Assembly (NCBI GenBank): GCA_016193485.1
Contig: JACPRZ010000010.1
Location: 1-64,000, forward strand
Length of the DNA stretch: 64,000 nucleotides
Direction of reading: 5' to 3'
Source of the DNA: Bacteroidota bacterium
GTDB taxonomy: Bacteria > Bacteroidota > Bacteroidia > JACPRZ01
Below are positions 34,643-44,309 of this stretch, piece after piece. The notes below the pieces were generated by a model. It saw only the letters and a list, made by a program, of their open reading frames with translations. It was not told where the DNA came from and did not search any database. The translations under genes were made by a program, and so were the position numbers. Positions within the stretch are counted from its first letter, which is position 1, and every line of letters starts with the position of its first letter.

Positions 34643-35887
34643 ATGTATTCTTATCTTGTAAAAAATAGAATTATTCCGGTCACGCTGAATAACATCATTC
34701 TATCCCTGATTATGTTGATGGTGTTTTTTATGCCGTTTTCAAGAAAAGTTATCCCTCCGTTGATAATTTGCGTGGCTATTCCCTGGTTATTTTACGGAAA
34801 TATTTTTGAAAAAATTAGGAATATTTTTCAACATTCACCTCATTATTTACTGATTCTGTTTTATTTTATTCACATCATTGGACTTGTGTATACCGACAAT
34901 ATAAATGAGGGTTTTTTTGACCTCCAGGTAAAATTAGGTCTCTTGATTTTTCCTGTTTTGATTTTTGGTCTCCCGTCATTTTTTAAAAAATATCAAAACA
35001 CAATTTTTTTGAGTTTTGTAACGGGAAATATAGTTTCTTCCCTTGTATCCGTTATTTACTCTTCCTATCGGACCATTGAATATAATGCCGATTACTTCTC
35101 TTACGGCAATCTCTCACTTTTTAAGCATACTTCTTATGCATCCATGTATGTATTGTTTTCAACGATGATTCTCATTTATTTCTTACTGAACCGAATATAT
35201 TCAAACCATGTATGGATAAGGAACATCTATATCGGTACTATTATCTTTTTCTGTATAATTATATATTTTTTAGCTTCACGGGCGGGTTATGTTTCATTAT
35301 TCATATCCGTGGTTTTTGTTGCCGGCTATTTATCCTTGCGCTTTAAAAAAAGGATTTATATTTTAATTGTAATTATTGTTATACCCAGTGTGATGTACTT
35401 GTTTGTTAGCAATCCCAGAGTTAAATACCTGGTAAACCTTCCTCAAATAGTTCAGGCGGGTAATTTAAATACTACCTATGAAGGAGTAATCGTAAGATAT
35501 TTTATTATAAGGGAATCCCTGAAAATAATAAAAGAACATCACTGGCTTGGCACCGGTACCGGTGATGTGAAGGATAACTTAGTGGAACGATACAGAAAAA
35601 GCAATATCAAATTTGCCCTCGAAAACAAACTGAATGCGCACAACCAGTTCCTTGAAACATTTATCGGGCTTGGAATCCCCGGCTTTTTAACCCTGGTTTT
35701 ACTGTTATTCTATCCGTTATATCACGCTGTTAAAAGAAGAAACTTTTTGATGATTTCATTTCTTTTGATTATTACTGTTAACTTCCTTTTTGAATCAATG
35801 CTCAATACCCAGGCAGGAATAATATTTTTTGCATTCTTTTACTCATTATTAATGGTTAACATTGATAAAACCAAATCAGATATATGA
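34643..35887 (+). CDS. O-antigen ligase family protein
   Basis: The 414-residue polytopic protein has about 11 membrane helices and a large periplasmic loop before the last helices. The segment HHWLGTGTGDVKD...ALENKLNAHNQFLETFIGLG (about residues 300-340) matches the Wzy_C domain, with the conserved HNxFLE His found in WaaL ligases. It may attach the finished polysaccharide to lipid A-core or another acceptor, or be a second polymerase; the two are hard to tell apart by sequence. It is last in the operon and converges on tamB. Confidence 0.82.
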   Translation: MYSYLVKNRIIPVTLNNIILSLIMLMVFFMPFSRKVIPPLIICVAIPWLFYGNIFEKIRNIFQHSPHYLLILFYFIHIIGLVYTDNINEGFFDLQVKLGLLIFPVLIFGLPSFFKKYQNTIFLSFVTGNIVSSLVSVIYSSYRTIEYNADYFSYGNLSLFKHTSYASMYVLFSTMILIYFLLNRIYSNHVWIRNIYIGTIIFFCIIIYFLASRAGYVSLFISVVFVAGYLSLRFKKRIYILIVIIVIPSVMYLFVSNPRVKYLVNLPQIVQAGNLNTTYEGVIVRYFIIRESLKIIKEHHWLGTGTGDVKDNLVERYRKSNIKFALENKLNAHNQFLETFIGLGIPGFLTLVLLLFYPLYHAVKRRNFLMISFLLIITVNFLFESMLNTQAGIIFFAFFYSLLMVNIDKTKSDI

Positions 35888-35905
35888 TAATAGATCATGA
35901 TCAAA

Positions 35906-38900
35906 CTACTTCCCTGTATCCATCTCCTTCTCCATTTTCTTCTTCCGGAAAAGATCCCTGAAACTGTTAAACTCCTTACGGTATGAAATTCCCACGCCCT
36001 GTTTATAAGGCGCCTGGTCAGTGTATGCGGTGTAATCATTGGAGTCGTGGAATGCTTTTACCCTGAATTTGCCGTCTTTCGAAAGGAGGTATTCAAGGTT
36101 CACATCTCCGACAATGCTGCTGGCGCTCTGGCTGCCTGCCCCTGTTGTTCCAACATTGCCGTTAACGGTAAGCCGGTCATTGAAAAGTTGGGTTGAGAGT
36201 GCGAGTTCAAGATCAGTTCCTGAGATATTATCACCCGGCCGGTATTTTACCCCGATGTCAAAATCATCGCTGATGCGCGATAGCCAGTTGCTTAACTGGT
36301 TTGAGAGAAATTCAGTTGTATTGGCACCTGCGCTTCCTCCCGCTTCTACACCTGACTCTCCATAGGGGTTGTAGATCGCCTGAAAGCGTCCGAGCACGAG
36401 GAGAGAAAAAATCTGCTTATTCATTTCCTGCTCGTTGGCTGATATCGTTTTTACGCTGCTTTTCTGTTCATCGTTTGCACCGGGCAGGTCAATATCAAAA
36501 TGGATGACCGGATTCATCAGTTTATCGCTCAGCATAAGCCGGCAATCTACAGGTACCCGTTGCGTACCTGCAGTCGTTGTATCCCTCAGGTTAAGGTCCG
36601 CAAGCGAAGCCCTGAGCGAATAAACAGCCACCAGGTTGATATCTGCATCATAGGGATCACCGTTCCATTTAATCGTACCACCTTTTTCGATTTCAAAACG
36701 CTTGTTAATTACATTTTTCAATGTAAAAAGGTAATCGCCTTTCTCAATGATAAAATCACCGTACATGTTAAAATCACCTTTTGTATTAATATACATTTTA
36801 AGATTTCCGTTTCCCCTTCCTTTTATAATATCACCCACTTTCTCATCAAAGACAATCTGTACTTCCGCATCGGGGGTAACTTCAAGATTAAAGTTTAATT
36901 GTATTCCGGTAAGGTCATTTGGTTTTCCTTCTGTCTTTAGTGCTAGGGTATCCGTGGACCCAGGTGGTAGGGCAGGAGGGGGGTTTTTAAACGTGATAAA
37001 CCCCTGTTCGCTTACTTCAGCCGCACCGCTGAGGGGAATGAAAACCTGCGTTCCTTTTTCCGATTTTGCCGAAATATCAATTTCAACATTATCCACATCT
37101 CCTTTGATTTTACAAATCCCGGTGGCAAACGCCTGTCCGTAGTATAAATCGTTCTGGGTAAAATTCGTATTAAGGCACTGAACATTTTTTGTTTCAATAG
37201 TAAAATCAAATCTGAAATTTTTAAAATAATCATGCGATACCTGTCCGTTTACAATCGCTTTATTTCCCTTCATGTCATATGCGATGAGTTCATGGATGGA
37301 GATTTCGTTTTCCCGGAACTGGATATCATGAGCAAAGGAATAACGCGTCTGGAGGTAATCAACAGTCAGGCGTGCGCGCTGAATTTTTACCGAACCCTCA
37401 ATAACGGGTTTTGCCGGATCTCCTCCGAGATGCAGCGATCCGGTGGCGACTCCGTCTATATTGGTGAATATGTCCCCTAATATCTCTTCAAGCGGATAAA
37501 TTTTGAGTTTATCAAGAATTAGGTTCACATCAAATTTATCACCGGCAGCATGCGGATCATAAGTGCCTCTTGCTGTAACCGTTTTAAGTTTACCGCGGTA
37601 TAGTTTTGCTTCAAGTTGCAACGGGCTTTCCGGGTCCACCCAGTAGGTAATCAATTCTGTTTTTCCGAGTGTATCTGACCGGTATGATAAATGTTCGATG
37701 ATCAGGTTTGACGTTACTGAAGGAGTTCCAATAGCGTTGGTGATGATCAGATTACCGAAAAGGGTACCGTCAATTTCAATTCCCGATTTTTCAAGAAGGG
37801 AACGGAAATTTGAAATTGAAAAATCCGTCAGAAGAATATTGAGAGGCACTCCTGTATTTTTCCCGGCTTCTCCGTCAATTTTCAGGAACTGCTTCCCGGT
37901 ACCAAGTTTCAGATCATTGAATGTTACCGATGAAGTATCAAACTGTATTGAGTTACCCGGGTAAATTTTCCATGTTGAATCACCAATGGTAATATAGGAC
38001 GGATGAAGGATAGCCGTAACCAGTGGATATTCCCTGAAAAAAGCATCTCCCTTGATCATACCGATGTTCGACAGTAAAGAAGCGTTCAGGTTGCCTTTAA
38101 CAGGGGGGGTAAGATGATCACCCCAGAATATCTCATAGTGCACGGTATCTTGTCCGGCATTAAGAATCATGTTAATATTGTCGGAAAAAATACTGTCTGT
38201 ATAGGAAATCTTTGCGCAGGAAGCGCTGAAATCCATGGATTTTTTACCGGCATTAAGATTAAAATTCCACCCCTTCATCACGGTACCTCCAAAAGTTACT
38301 GAAGGGATGCGCCCGTTGATGGTGGCGTCCAACAGCGAATCATCATAAAATCCCGAAAAATGTCCGCCTGCCGGTAACCGGAAGTCCGGTGTTAAAATAT
38401 CGGATAATACACTTGTCGATTTCAGATGAATTGAATAATGAAATTTCTGGCGTGCCGGAGGACTGGTTTCGGTTTCCGGCATCCTGATGGAAGGTAGGTA
38501 ATGCGATGCAAAGCGTTTCAGGGAAAGAGGCAAATCGATAAAATTGAAAGTGCCGAAAATTTCGGCATCTGCAAATTCGGAAGATAAGGTTACGGTACGC
38601 ATTTCATTGACCTTTCCGGACGAAAACAGGACGGATCCGAGCGGGTGTGTCCGATCGTTTTTAACTATCCTGATTTTTCTGAATAGTGCGGTACCCTGAA
38701 GGTCATCAGGGTTGTTTCCCCTGAAATTAACATCCACCGCCCCTGACAGTGCCAGCGTGGAATCGGCAACCGGTATGTTCAGGTTTCCCGGTTGCGCATA
38801 ATAAATCTCCGAGTTAAAATCCATTACCGGTGGATTTTGAGTGAAATCAATCTTCCCGTTAAAATCGAGATTAAGGTTTTTATCGCGTACCCGGAAAGTA

Positions 38901-40315
38901 CCGTTAAACATTTTCCTTTTTAAACTCCCGGTAATACTGGTATTTGAATATTCATAACCATTAATTTCAATCCTGTCAATTTTACCTTCCAGACCAAGTT
39001 CCGCATCCTTAAAATCCGTTCCGGAACCATTAATATGAGTATTAAGAGAAACTTTTCCCAGGATATTTTCTGATCCGAATAATTTTCCTGCCTCGAAACC
39101 TGTTGATCGCAAATTCCCGGAGAAAATTAATTTTTCTGAAGGTGAAATTTTTAATGACACATCCGATGAAAGAGTCCCAAGCAAGGAATGCAGATCCCCA
39201 TACGCCACAAAATCGTTCAGAAAACCGGTAAATTCCCCTTTGAATGAAATTTGCCCTGCCTGCCGGAAATAGACGGGAACCTCGGTATTTTCTCCGCCAA
39301 CCAACCGGTTCCGAATAATTTTTTCAATGTCGGTGCTGTACGTCAATAATTGACGGACCCGGAGATGAATATAGGTATTGCTGATTTCAGGTAAACCCGT
39401 AAGAGCGATGCTGCCTGAAAATTTGGTTTTCTCACCGAAATTTATGGATAACTTACTCCCTTTAAGGTTACTGATAGTCCCGGTCATCCGGCCGGATAAA
39501 AATATGGAATCCTGTTGTCCGGAAAAATGATGGGATAAAAAAGTCAGGTCACCCGGGTACAATACGGATGGTTTCAGAGCGATATCGTGGTAAATGGTTT
39601 TGTTGTAATTGCTGAAGTCAGACCAGGAATCATACGATAAAGTAATATCTCCTGCCACCCATGTCTTTCCGGTTGAAAATTCAAAGTTCTTTGCCGAAAT
39701 ATTTTTGTTTGAAAAACTGATCCTGCCGGACGAATATTCCAGGGACAGGCCGCATTGTTCTGAAAATGATAATCGCGCTGATGAACAGGAGGCGGAGTCA
39801 GAAGATACCGTCAGCGAATCAAATAAAGCATCCTTCAGATTTACCTGTAAATCGGTAAACCGGATTGGACCGGAACCGCCAGGTTGGTGTATTGAAATAT
39901 CCGCCAGACCGGTATCATTGAAATCCCGATAAGAAAATCGGATATTGGAAAAAGCCAGAGATCGTACCAGTATCCCGGGTATTGCGGAACTATCTGCACT
40001 GTCGGTTTTTCCGAAAGCATCCATTAAAAACCCGATATTGAGAGTATCCCCGCCACGGAATTTTTTCAGTTTAATGACTCCATCTGATAGTTTGGCTGAA
40101 GAAAAAATTATTGTATCACCCTCCGGCCAGAATTCTTTAGGAAATATAAAAAGTTTTTCGGCATAAAGCAACGTGTCCTTTTCCAGGTCTTCCAGATAAA
40201 CCTCTTCAAGTATTATTCCTTTATTCAGGGAAATATCTACACCCCCGATGGTAAATGCGGCTCTTAAATGACCTGAAATCATTGCTGTAACCCGGTTGAC
40301 CAGCCATGTCTGCAC
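35906..40315 (-). CDS. tamB: TamB/DUF490 translocation and assembly module protein
   Basis: This very large AsmA/TamB-type protein forms a periplasm-spanning beta structure that helps move phospholipids or insert outer-membrane proteins. The central part is repetitive beta-strand sequence and the last about 400 residues are the conserved DUF490/TamB domain (GKGNGNLKMYINTKGDFNMYG, FSLLVLGRFQ, SNQLSNWLSRISDDFDIGVKYRPGD). The GTG at 40315 gives 1469 residues but no membrane anchor. In-frame bases upstream encode a hydrophobic helix (SIYSLACVIILATGSYSLF) without an ATG; one base added to the TTTT run at 40429-40432 would join it to an ATG at 40446. The true start is unresolved. Confidence 0.88.
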   Translation of the reverse strand: MQTWLVNRVTAMISGHLRAAFTIGGVDISLNKGIILEEVYLEDLEKDTLLYAEKLFIFPKEFWPEGDTIIFSSAKLSDGVIKLKKFRGGDTLNIGFLMDAFGKTDSADSSAIPGILVRSLAFSNIRFSYRDFNDTGLADISIHQPGGSGPIRFTDLQVNLKDALFDSLTVSSDSASCSSARLSFSEQCGLSLEYSSGRISFSNKNISAKNFEFSTGKTWVAGDITLSYDSWSDFSNYNKTIYHDIALKPSVLYPGDLTFLSHHFSGQQDSIFLSGRMTGTISNLKGSKLSINFGEKTKFSGSIALTGLPEISNTYIHLRVRQLLTYSTDIEKIIRNRLVGGENTEVPVYFRQAGQISFKGEFTGFLNDFVAYGDLHSLLGTLSSDVSLKISPSEKLIFSGNLRSTGFEAGKLFGSENILGKVSLNTHINGSGTDFKDAELGLEGKIDRIEINGYEYSNTSITGSLKRKMFNGTFRVRDKNLNLDFNGKIDFTQNPPVMDFNSEIYYAQPGNLNIPVADSTLALSGAVDVNFRGNNPDDLQGTALFRKIRIVKNDRTHPLGSVLFSSGKVNEMRTVTLSSEFADAEIFGTFNFIDLPLSLKRFASHYLPSIRMPETETSPPARQKFHYSIHLKSTSVLSDILTPDFRLPAGGHFSGFYDDSLLDATINGRIPSVTFGGTVMKGWNFNLNAGKKSMDFSASCAKISYTDSIFSDNINMILNAGQDTVHYEIFWGDHLTPPVKGNLNASLLSNIGMIKGDAFFREYPLVTAILHPSYITIGDSTWKIYPGNSIQFDTSSVTFNDLKLGTGKQFLKIDGEAGKNTGVPLNILLTDFSISNFRSLLEKSGIEIDGTLFGNLIITNAIGTPSVTSNLIIEHLSYRSDTLGKTELITYWVDPESPLQLEAKLYRGKLKTVTARGTYDPHAAGDKFDVNLILDKLKIYPLEEILGDIFTNIDGVATGSLHLGGDPAKPVIEGSVKIQRARLTVDYLQTRYSFAHDIQFRENEISIHELIAYDMKGNKAIVNGQVSHDYFKNFRFDFTIETKNVQCLNTNFTQNDLYYGQAFATGICKIKGDVDNVEIDISAKSEKGTQVFIPLSGAAEVSEQGFITFKNPPPALPPGSTDTLALKTEGKPNDLTGIQLNFNLEVTPDAEVQIVFDEKVGDIIKGRGNGNLKMYINTKGDFNMYGDFIIEKGDYLFTLKNVINKRFEIEKGGTIKWNGDPYDADINLVAVYSLRASLADLNLRDTTTAGTQRVPVDCRLMLSDKLMNPVIHFDIDLPGANDEQKSSVKTISANEQEMNKQIFSLLVLGRFQAIYNPYGESGVEAGGSAGANTTEFLSNQLSNWLSRISDDFDIGVKYRPGDNISGTDLELALSTQLFNDRLTVNGNVGTTGAGSQSASSIVGDVNLEYLLSKDGKFRVKAFHDSNDYTAYTDQAPYKQGVGISYRKEFNSFRDLFRKKKMEKEMDTGK

Positions 40316-40404
40316 AGACGGGCTTCTGAAAAGGGAGTAACTGCCTGTTGCAAGAATAATTACGCAGGCAAGGGAGTAAATTGATATTTTTACAAATCTT
40401 TTAA

Positions 40405-40412
40405 TAACTTTG
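40405..40412 (+). promoter_or_regulatory. Predicted -7 box of tsaD
   Basis: TAACTTTG matches TAnnTTTG, 35 bp before the tsaD ATG. It lies within the region that should encode the N-terminus of the divergent TamB, so the two genes overlap at their 5' ends. Confidence 0.6.
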
Positions 40413-40447
40413 AATTTTTTTATTACTGTTTTCGGACCGGTTTCATT

Positions 40448-41485
40448 ATGTCCACCGACAAAATAATATTAGGTATTGAAACATCCTGTGATGAAACTGC
40501 TGCCGCGGTTACCATAAACGGGGTTCTGCGATCGGCAATTACCTCGACCCAGCAAATACACTCCATGTATGGCGGGGTGGTACCTGAACTTGCCTCTAGG
40601 GTGCACCAGCAGAATATTGTTCCTGTGGCCGATGAAGCGCTAAAATTAGCAAAAATCGGGTTAAGGGATTTAGACGCTGTTGCCGTGACCATCGGGCCCG
40701 GGCTGATGGGTTCATTGTTAGTGGGGGTCTCTTTTGCCAAAGGTTTTGGACTGGCAATAAATAAACCGGTAATACCTGTAAATCACATGCAGGCGCATAT
40801 TTATTCATTATTCATCCGGAAAAAGGATGAAGAAACAAAGACCGTGCCGTCATTTCCTTTTCTGTGCATGAACATTTCTGGCGGTCATACCCAGATCGTT
40901 AAAGTAAACAGTTTTTCTGATATGGAACTTCTGGGCCAGACACTTGATGATGCTGCAGGAGAAGCGTTTGATAAAGCGGCAAAAATTCTCGGGTTGCCTT
41001 ACCCCGGGGGACCTGCAATTGACCGGCTTGCAGCGGCCGGTAACCCTGGAATATTCACTTTTCCGAAACCCGTTATTCCGGATTACGATTTCAGTTTCAG
41101 CGGACTGAAAACCGCGGTACTTTATTTTATCAGGGACCGTACCCTTGCTGATCCTGATTTTATAACGAATAATATTAATGATATTTGTGCATCGGTACAG
41201 CATGTAATTGTTGGAATTTTACTTAATAAATTATCAAAGGCAATTTCCGATACAAAGATCAGTACTGTCGGCATTGCCGGAGGAGTGGCAGCCAATTCAT
41301 ATTTCAGGAAAATGACTGCACAACTGGCAGAAAAGAATCATATCCGCCTTTTTTATCCCGATCTGGAATTTTGCACCGACAATGCTGCGATGGTTGCTAC
41401 TGCCGGGTATCATCTTTTACCAGATGAAATAAATTTGAATAACAATATAACCGCAAAATCAAGAATGCATATTGCTGAGAGATAA
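40448..41485 (+). CDS. tsaD: tRNA N6-adenosine threonylcarbamoyltransferase
   Basis: TsaD installs the t6A base at position 37 of ANN-decoding tRNAs, using threonylcarbamoyl-AMP made by TsaC, with TsaB and TsaE. The 345-residue protein has the ASKHA fold landmarks: GIETSCDETAAAV, PELASRVHQQNI, GPGLMGSLLVG, the metal-binding HMQAH (His113, His117), NISGGHTQIV, LGQTLDDAAGEAFDKAAK with GLPYPGGPAID, and CTDNAAMVA near the end. Length is normal. It stands alone, divergent from tamB. Confidence 0.97.
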   Translation: MSTDKIILGIETSCDETAAAVTINGVLRSAITSTQQIHSMYGGVVPELASRVHQQNIVPVADEALKLAKIGLRDLDAVAVTIGPGLMGSLLVGVSFAKGFGLAINKPVIPVNHMQAHIYSLFIRKKDEETKTVPSFPFLCMNISGGHTQIVKVNSFSDMELLGQTLDDAAGEAFDKAAKILGLPYPGGPAIDRLAAAGNPGIFTFPKPVIPDYDFSFSGLKTAVLYFIRDRTLADPDFITNNINDICASVQHVIVGILLNKLSKAISDTKISTVGIAGGVAANSYFRKMTAQLAEKNHIRLFYPDLEFCTDNAAMVATAGYHLLPDEINLNNNITAKSRMHIAER

Positions 41486-41494
41486 AATTGAATC

Positions 41495-41544
41495 CTCTTC
41501 ACCCCATGTCCTCTCTTCAATTTGGAGAAGGGGTCGGGGGATGA
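41495..41544. repeat. GGGGTCGGGGGATGAG-type intergenic repeat
   Basis: CTCTTCACCCC...CTCTCTTC followed by GGAGAAGGGGTCGGGGGATGAG resembles a dispersed Bacteroidota repeat built from complementary CCCCTCTC and GAGAGGGG blocks. It lies between tsaD and the next gene. Short frames reading through it are unlikely to be coding. Confidence 0.5.
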
Positions 41545-41603
41545 GAAAAACGGAAATGAATTTCAATATTTTTATTACCCGGATGAGTGGTCGATTAATT
41601 AAT

Positions 41604-42317
41604 ATGAACAGTAGTTTTTTCTTTATATTGCTGATTACCATTCAACTTTCCGGAGGTTTTGTTTTTTCACAATTCCAGGATTCCCTGAAGGACCGCTTTA
41701 AAGAAAGACAGCCATTTTTAAATGTATTGAAGATAAATCCTCTGCCGATAGTATGGGGATCCGTACCTTTTACTTCAGAATACAGGGTAGTTCTTGAGTA
41801 CGTGACCGGTTCCCAGCAATCGTCCCAGGTAAGTATTGCGTACCTGGCAAAGAACTGGATGTTTAAACTTGATACCAGTGTGGCTGCTGAGGGTCTCATA
41901 ATAAGAGGTTTCCGGTTTCAGGGTACATTTAAATTTTATATGAACAATTCCATGCCCGTCCTTGCAAATTTGATAAATGATAACCCCTATGCTCCGCTTG
42001 GCCCCTACCTTGCCCCTCATGTTTCTTTCGCCACAGCGAAGATTACCTATGATTACTGGAACAGCCGTTATTATTATATCAGGGGTAACCAGTTCAATGT
42101 AGCACTGCTTGCCGGTTACCAGTTTACAATTTTAAATGTTATTGCAGTTGATCTGTTTACCGGTTTGGGATATAAAAATAACGAATGGATAACCCGTGAA
42201 GCCAATAAAATCACCAAAATTGATTTGAGAAAAGAATTAGGTGACGGATGGCTGATACGGAATTATGTTGGTCCCATAAAAACCTACCTTGGGTTCAATA
42301 TTGGCGTGGTATATTGA
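41604..42317 (+). CDS. Outer-membrane beta-barrel-like protein (DUF3575-like)
   Basis: The start at 41604 gives a good signal peptide (MNSSFFFILLITIQLSGGFVFSQ). The 237-residue protein has regularly alternating strands with aromatic ends (FLNVLKINPLPIVWGSVPFTSEYRV, YYIRGNQFNVALLAGYQF, DLFTGLGYKN) and ends in an aromatic residue (GFNIGVVY), as expected for a small outer-membrane barrel. The opening NPLPI and EYR pattern resembles DUF3575 proteins. A longer reading to 41472 passes through a repeat and is unlikely. It ends two bases before birA. Confidence 0.65.
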   Translation: MNSSFFFILLITIQLSGGFVFSQFQDSLKDRFKERQPFLNVLKINPLPIVWGSVPFTSEYRVVLEYVTGSQQSSQVSIAYLAKNWMFKLDTSVAAEGLIIRGFRFQGTFKFYMNNSMPVLANLINDNPYAPLGPYLAPHVSFATAKITYDYWNSRYYYIRGNQFNVALLAGYQFTILNVIAVDLFTGLGYKNNEWITREANKITKIDLRKELGDGWLIRNYVGPIKTYLGFNIGVVY

Positions 42318-42318
42318 A

Positions 42319-43068
42319 ATGATTTATCCTGCCCTTAATTTCTCAGTCGTCCGGCTTAAAGAGACCGATTCAACCAACAGGTATCTTGGAGGAATTCCGA
42401 ATAAGCAAGAAATTCCTGAGGGACTTGTAGTCCTTTCCGCTTTTCAATTTTCCGGCAGAGGCCAACGCGATTCAGTATGGGAGAGCGAGAAGGGAAAAAA
42501 TCTAACCTTCAGTATTTTATTAAAACCCATATTTCTTGAACCGGTAAAGCATTTTTTCCTGAGCCGGGTAATATCTCTTGCAGTGCATGATTTTATCCGC
42601 ACCGAAACCACGGAACAGGTCAGTATCAAATGGCCTAATGATATCCTGGCAGGCAATAGAAAAATTGCAGGTATTCTGATTGAAAATTCAGTCAGGAATA
42701 ATACCATTGAATATTGTATTGCCGGAATCGGAATAAATATTAACCAGGTATCATTTTCATCCAATATACCCAATCCGGTTTCACTTGCAATGCTCACCGG
42801 CTTTCGGTACCGGCTTGATGATTGCCTCGCAAGAGTTCTCAATGGGGTACAAAAATATTATCTCCAACTCCAATCCGGAGATTATTCCGGTTTGAATAGT
42901 ACCTTTGAAAAACATCTTTTTCTTAAAGGTGTGATGGCCGGTTATATCCTGTCGGGGAAAAAGATTACCGCAGCCATTGAAGGAGTGACAGATGAGGGAA
43001 TTTTACTGATGCGAAAGGAGGAGGGTGAAAAAATTCAATGTCATGGTAAGGAATTGGTCTACCCGTAG
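42319..43068 (+). CDS. birA: Biotin--[acetyl-CoA carboxylase] ligase
   Basis: BirA activates biotin with ATP and attaches it to the carrier protein of acetyl-CoA carboxylase and other carboxylases. The 249-residue protein shows RLKETDSTNRYL, QFSGRGQRDSVWESEKGKNLTFSILL (the GRGxR biotinyl-AMP loop), SIKWPNDILAGNRKIAGILIE with the catalytic Lys, and GIGININQ. A short C-terminal SH3-like part follows (IQCHGKELVYP). There is no N-terminal DNA-binding domain, so it is not a repressor. The ATG at 42319, directly after the previous stop, is preferred over 42289. Confidence 0.95.
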   Translation: MIYPALNFSVVRLKETDSTNRYLGGIPNKQEIPEGLVVLSAFQFSGRGQRDSVWESEKGKNLTFSILLKPIFLEPVKHFFLSRVISLAVHDFIRTETTEQVSIKWPNDILAGNRKIAGILIENSVRNNTIEYCIAGIGININQVSFSSNIPNPVSLAMLTGFRYRLDDCLARVLNGVQKYYLQLQSGDYSGLNSTFEKHLFLKGVMAGYILSGKKITAAIEGVTDEGILLMRKEEGEKIQCHGKELVYP

Positions 43069-43341
43069 TCAGTTACCCGGTTTCCGGATTATCGCATAAA
43101 TAGCAAAAATAAAACCGGACAAAGCAACGATAGGTGCAAGAGTGATCCTGCGGAAACTGAAAATACCTTCTGAAAAAACAGAAGGATCATCGCTTCCGCC
43201 ACCGGTCATCAGGAGAAATCCGGTAACGATCAATGCAATGCTTATCAGTAGAAGTAAGTAATTCTCTTTTCCGAAAGCCATTCCTGCTGTCGAACGTTGC
43301 TGATTTTTTTGCTGCTGCTGTTCTTTTTTCGGGTAAGCCAT
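43069..43341 (-). CDS. DUF3098 membrane protein
   Basis: The 90-residue protein starts MAYPKKEQQQQKNQQRS, then GMAFGKENYLLLLISIALIVTGFLLMTGGGSDDP (helix 1) and a C-terminal helix (LAPIVALSGFIFAIYAI). The MAFGKENY...LMTGGGSDDP signature marks DUF3098. The family sits beside ftsX in Bacteroidota and may belong to the same cell-division or peptidoglycan module. Function is unknown. It has its own -7 box in the gap after ftsX. The end abuts birA tail to tail. Confidence 0.87.
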   Translation of the reverse strand: MAYPKKEQQQQKNQQRSTAGMAFGKENYLLLLISIALIVTGFLLMTGGGSDDPSVFSEGIFSFRRITLAPIVALSGFIFAIYAIIRKPGN

Positions 43342-43356
43342 TGATTGAAAAGTATG

Positions 43357-43364
43357 CAAAGTTA
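43357..43364 (-). promoter_or_regulatory. Predicted -7 box of the DUF3098 gene
   Basis: The minus strand reads TAACTTTG, 16 bp upstream of the DUF3098 ATG and directly beyond the ftsX stop codon, so the gene can be read independently of ftsX. Confidence 0.5.
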
Positions 43365-44246
43365 TTAATAAATATCTTCCGACCTTACATGCAGGTAACG
43401 GTGAACGGCAAAAAATGAAAAAAGCCATCCGATAATTATTCCGGTTCCGATAACTGCAAGACATAAGGTCAGGACCAGATCGGCATCATTAATTTCGAAA
43501 ATTTCAGGGATGGTGTGATGCATCCACGTAATAACACCGGATAAAAATAAAATAGCAATGAAAGAACCGAAAATCCCGGATAAAATCCCCTGCAAAAGAA
43601 ACGGTCTTCGCACATAGGATGGAGAAGCGCCTACCAGGTGCATGGTGCGTATAAGGAATCGTTTGGAATGGATGGCAAGCCGGATATTATTATTTATCAG
43701 GGCAAGAAGTATAATAAACAATAAAATACTGAACCCGGCAAGAATAATATTTATCTTGTTTATATTATCATTAATTACATGAATCAGCGATCTCTGGCTT
43801 TCGATTTCAGCAATTCCGGGTATCTTCGAAAGTAATGACGAAATTGCCAAAATGCTATCGGGATTAGCGTACATGGCTTTCAAACGCAATTCGATTGATG
43901 ACGGCAGCGGGTTATGACCGTCAAGAAATTGAATAAAATCCTCACCGGGGTCAAGTTCCCGCTGAAGCGTGCTGGCGGCTTCCTGTTTACTGATATAAAT
44001 GCTTTCTTTCACAAATTTACCCCGGTCAATGGTTTTTTTAAGCAGCATTATTTCTGCATCATTAAGGTCATTCTTCAGGTACATGGTAAGAGTGATATTT
44101 TCCCTGATAAAAATGGAAATTTTCCTCGAAGTAAGAAGCAATAACCCGATAATCCCAAGTACAAACAGGACTAACGACATGCTTACCACGGTGGAAAGGT
44201 ATGATGTCTTTATCGTTTTTTCGGGTTTATCCCCTGTTCCTGGCAT
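43365..44246 (-). CDS. ftsX: Cell division ABC-type permease FtsX
   Basis: FtsX forms an inner-membrane complex with the ATPase FtsE and relays a signal to peptidoglycan hydrolases at the septum. The 293-residue protein has four helices (about 20-42, 170-192, 220-245, 262-285). An extracytoplasmic domain follows helix 1 (about 43-165), with the family pattern FIRENITLTMYLKND and DPGEDFIQFLDGHNPLPSSIELRL. ftsE is not in the window. The DUF3098 gene follows directly. Confidence 0.92.
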   Translation of the reverse strand: MPGTGDKPEKTIKTSYLSTVVSMSLVLFVLGIIGLLLLTSRKISIFIRENITLTMYLKNDLNDAEIMLLKKTIDRGKFVKESIYISKQEAASTLQRELDPGEDFIQFLDGHNPLPSSIELRLKAMYANPDSILAISSLLSKIPGIAEIESQRSLIHVINDNINKINIILAGFSILLFIILLALINNNIRLAIHSKRFLIRTMHLVGASPSYVRRPFLLQGILSGIFGSFIAILFLSGVITWMHHTIPEIFEINDADLVLTLCLAVIGTGIIIGWLFSFFAVHRYLHVRSEDIY

Positions 44247-44309
44247 ACGCCTAAATTTCCGGAGTAAAATTACCTAAAAATTCTCTTGCCTGTGGTTGGT
44301 TTTTTTTTC

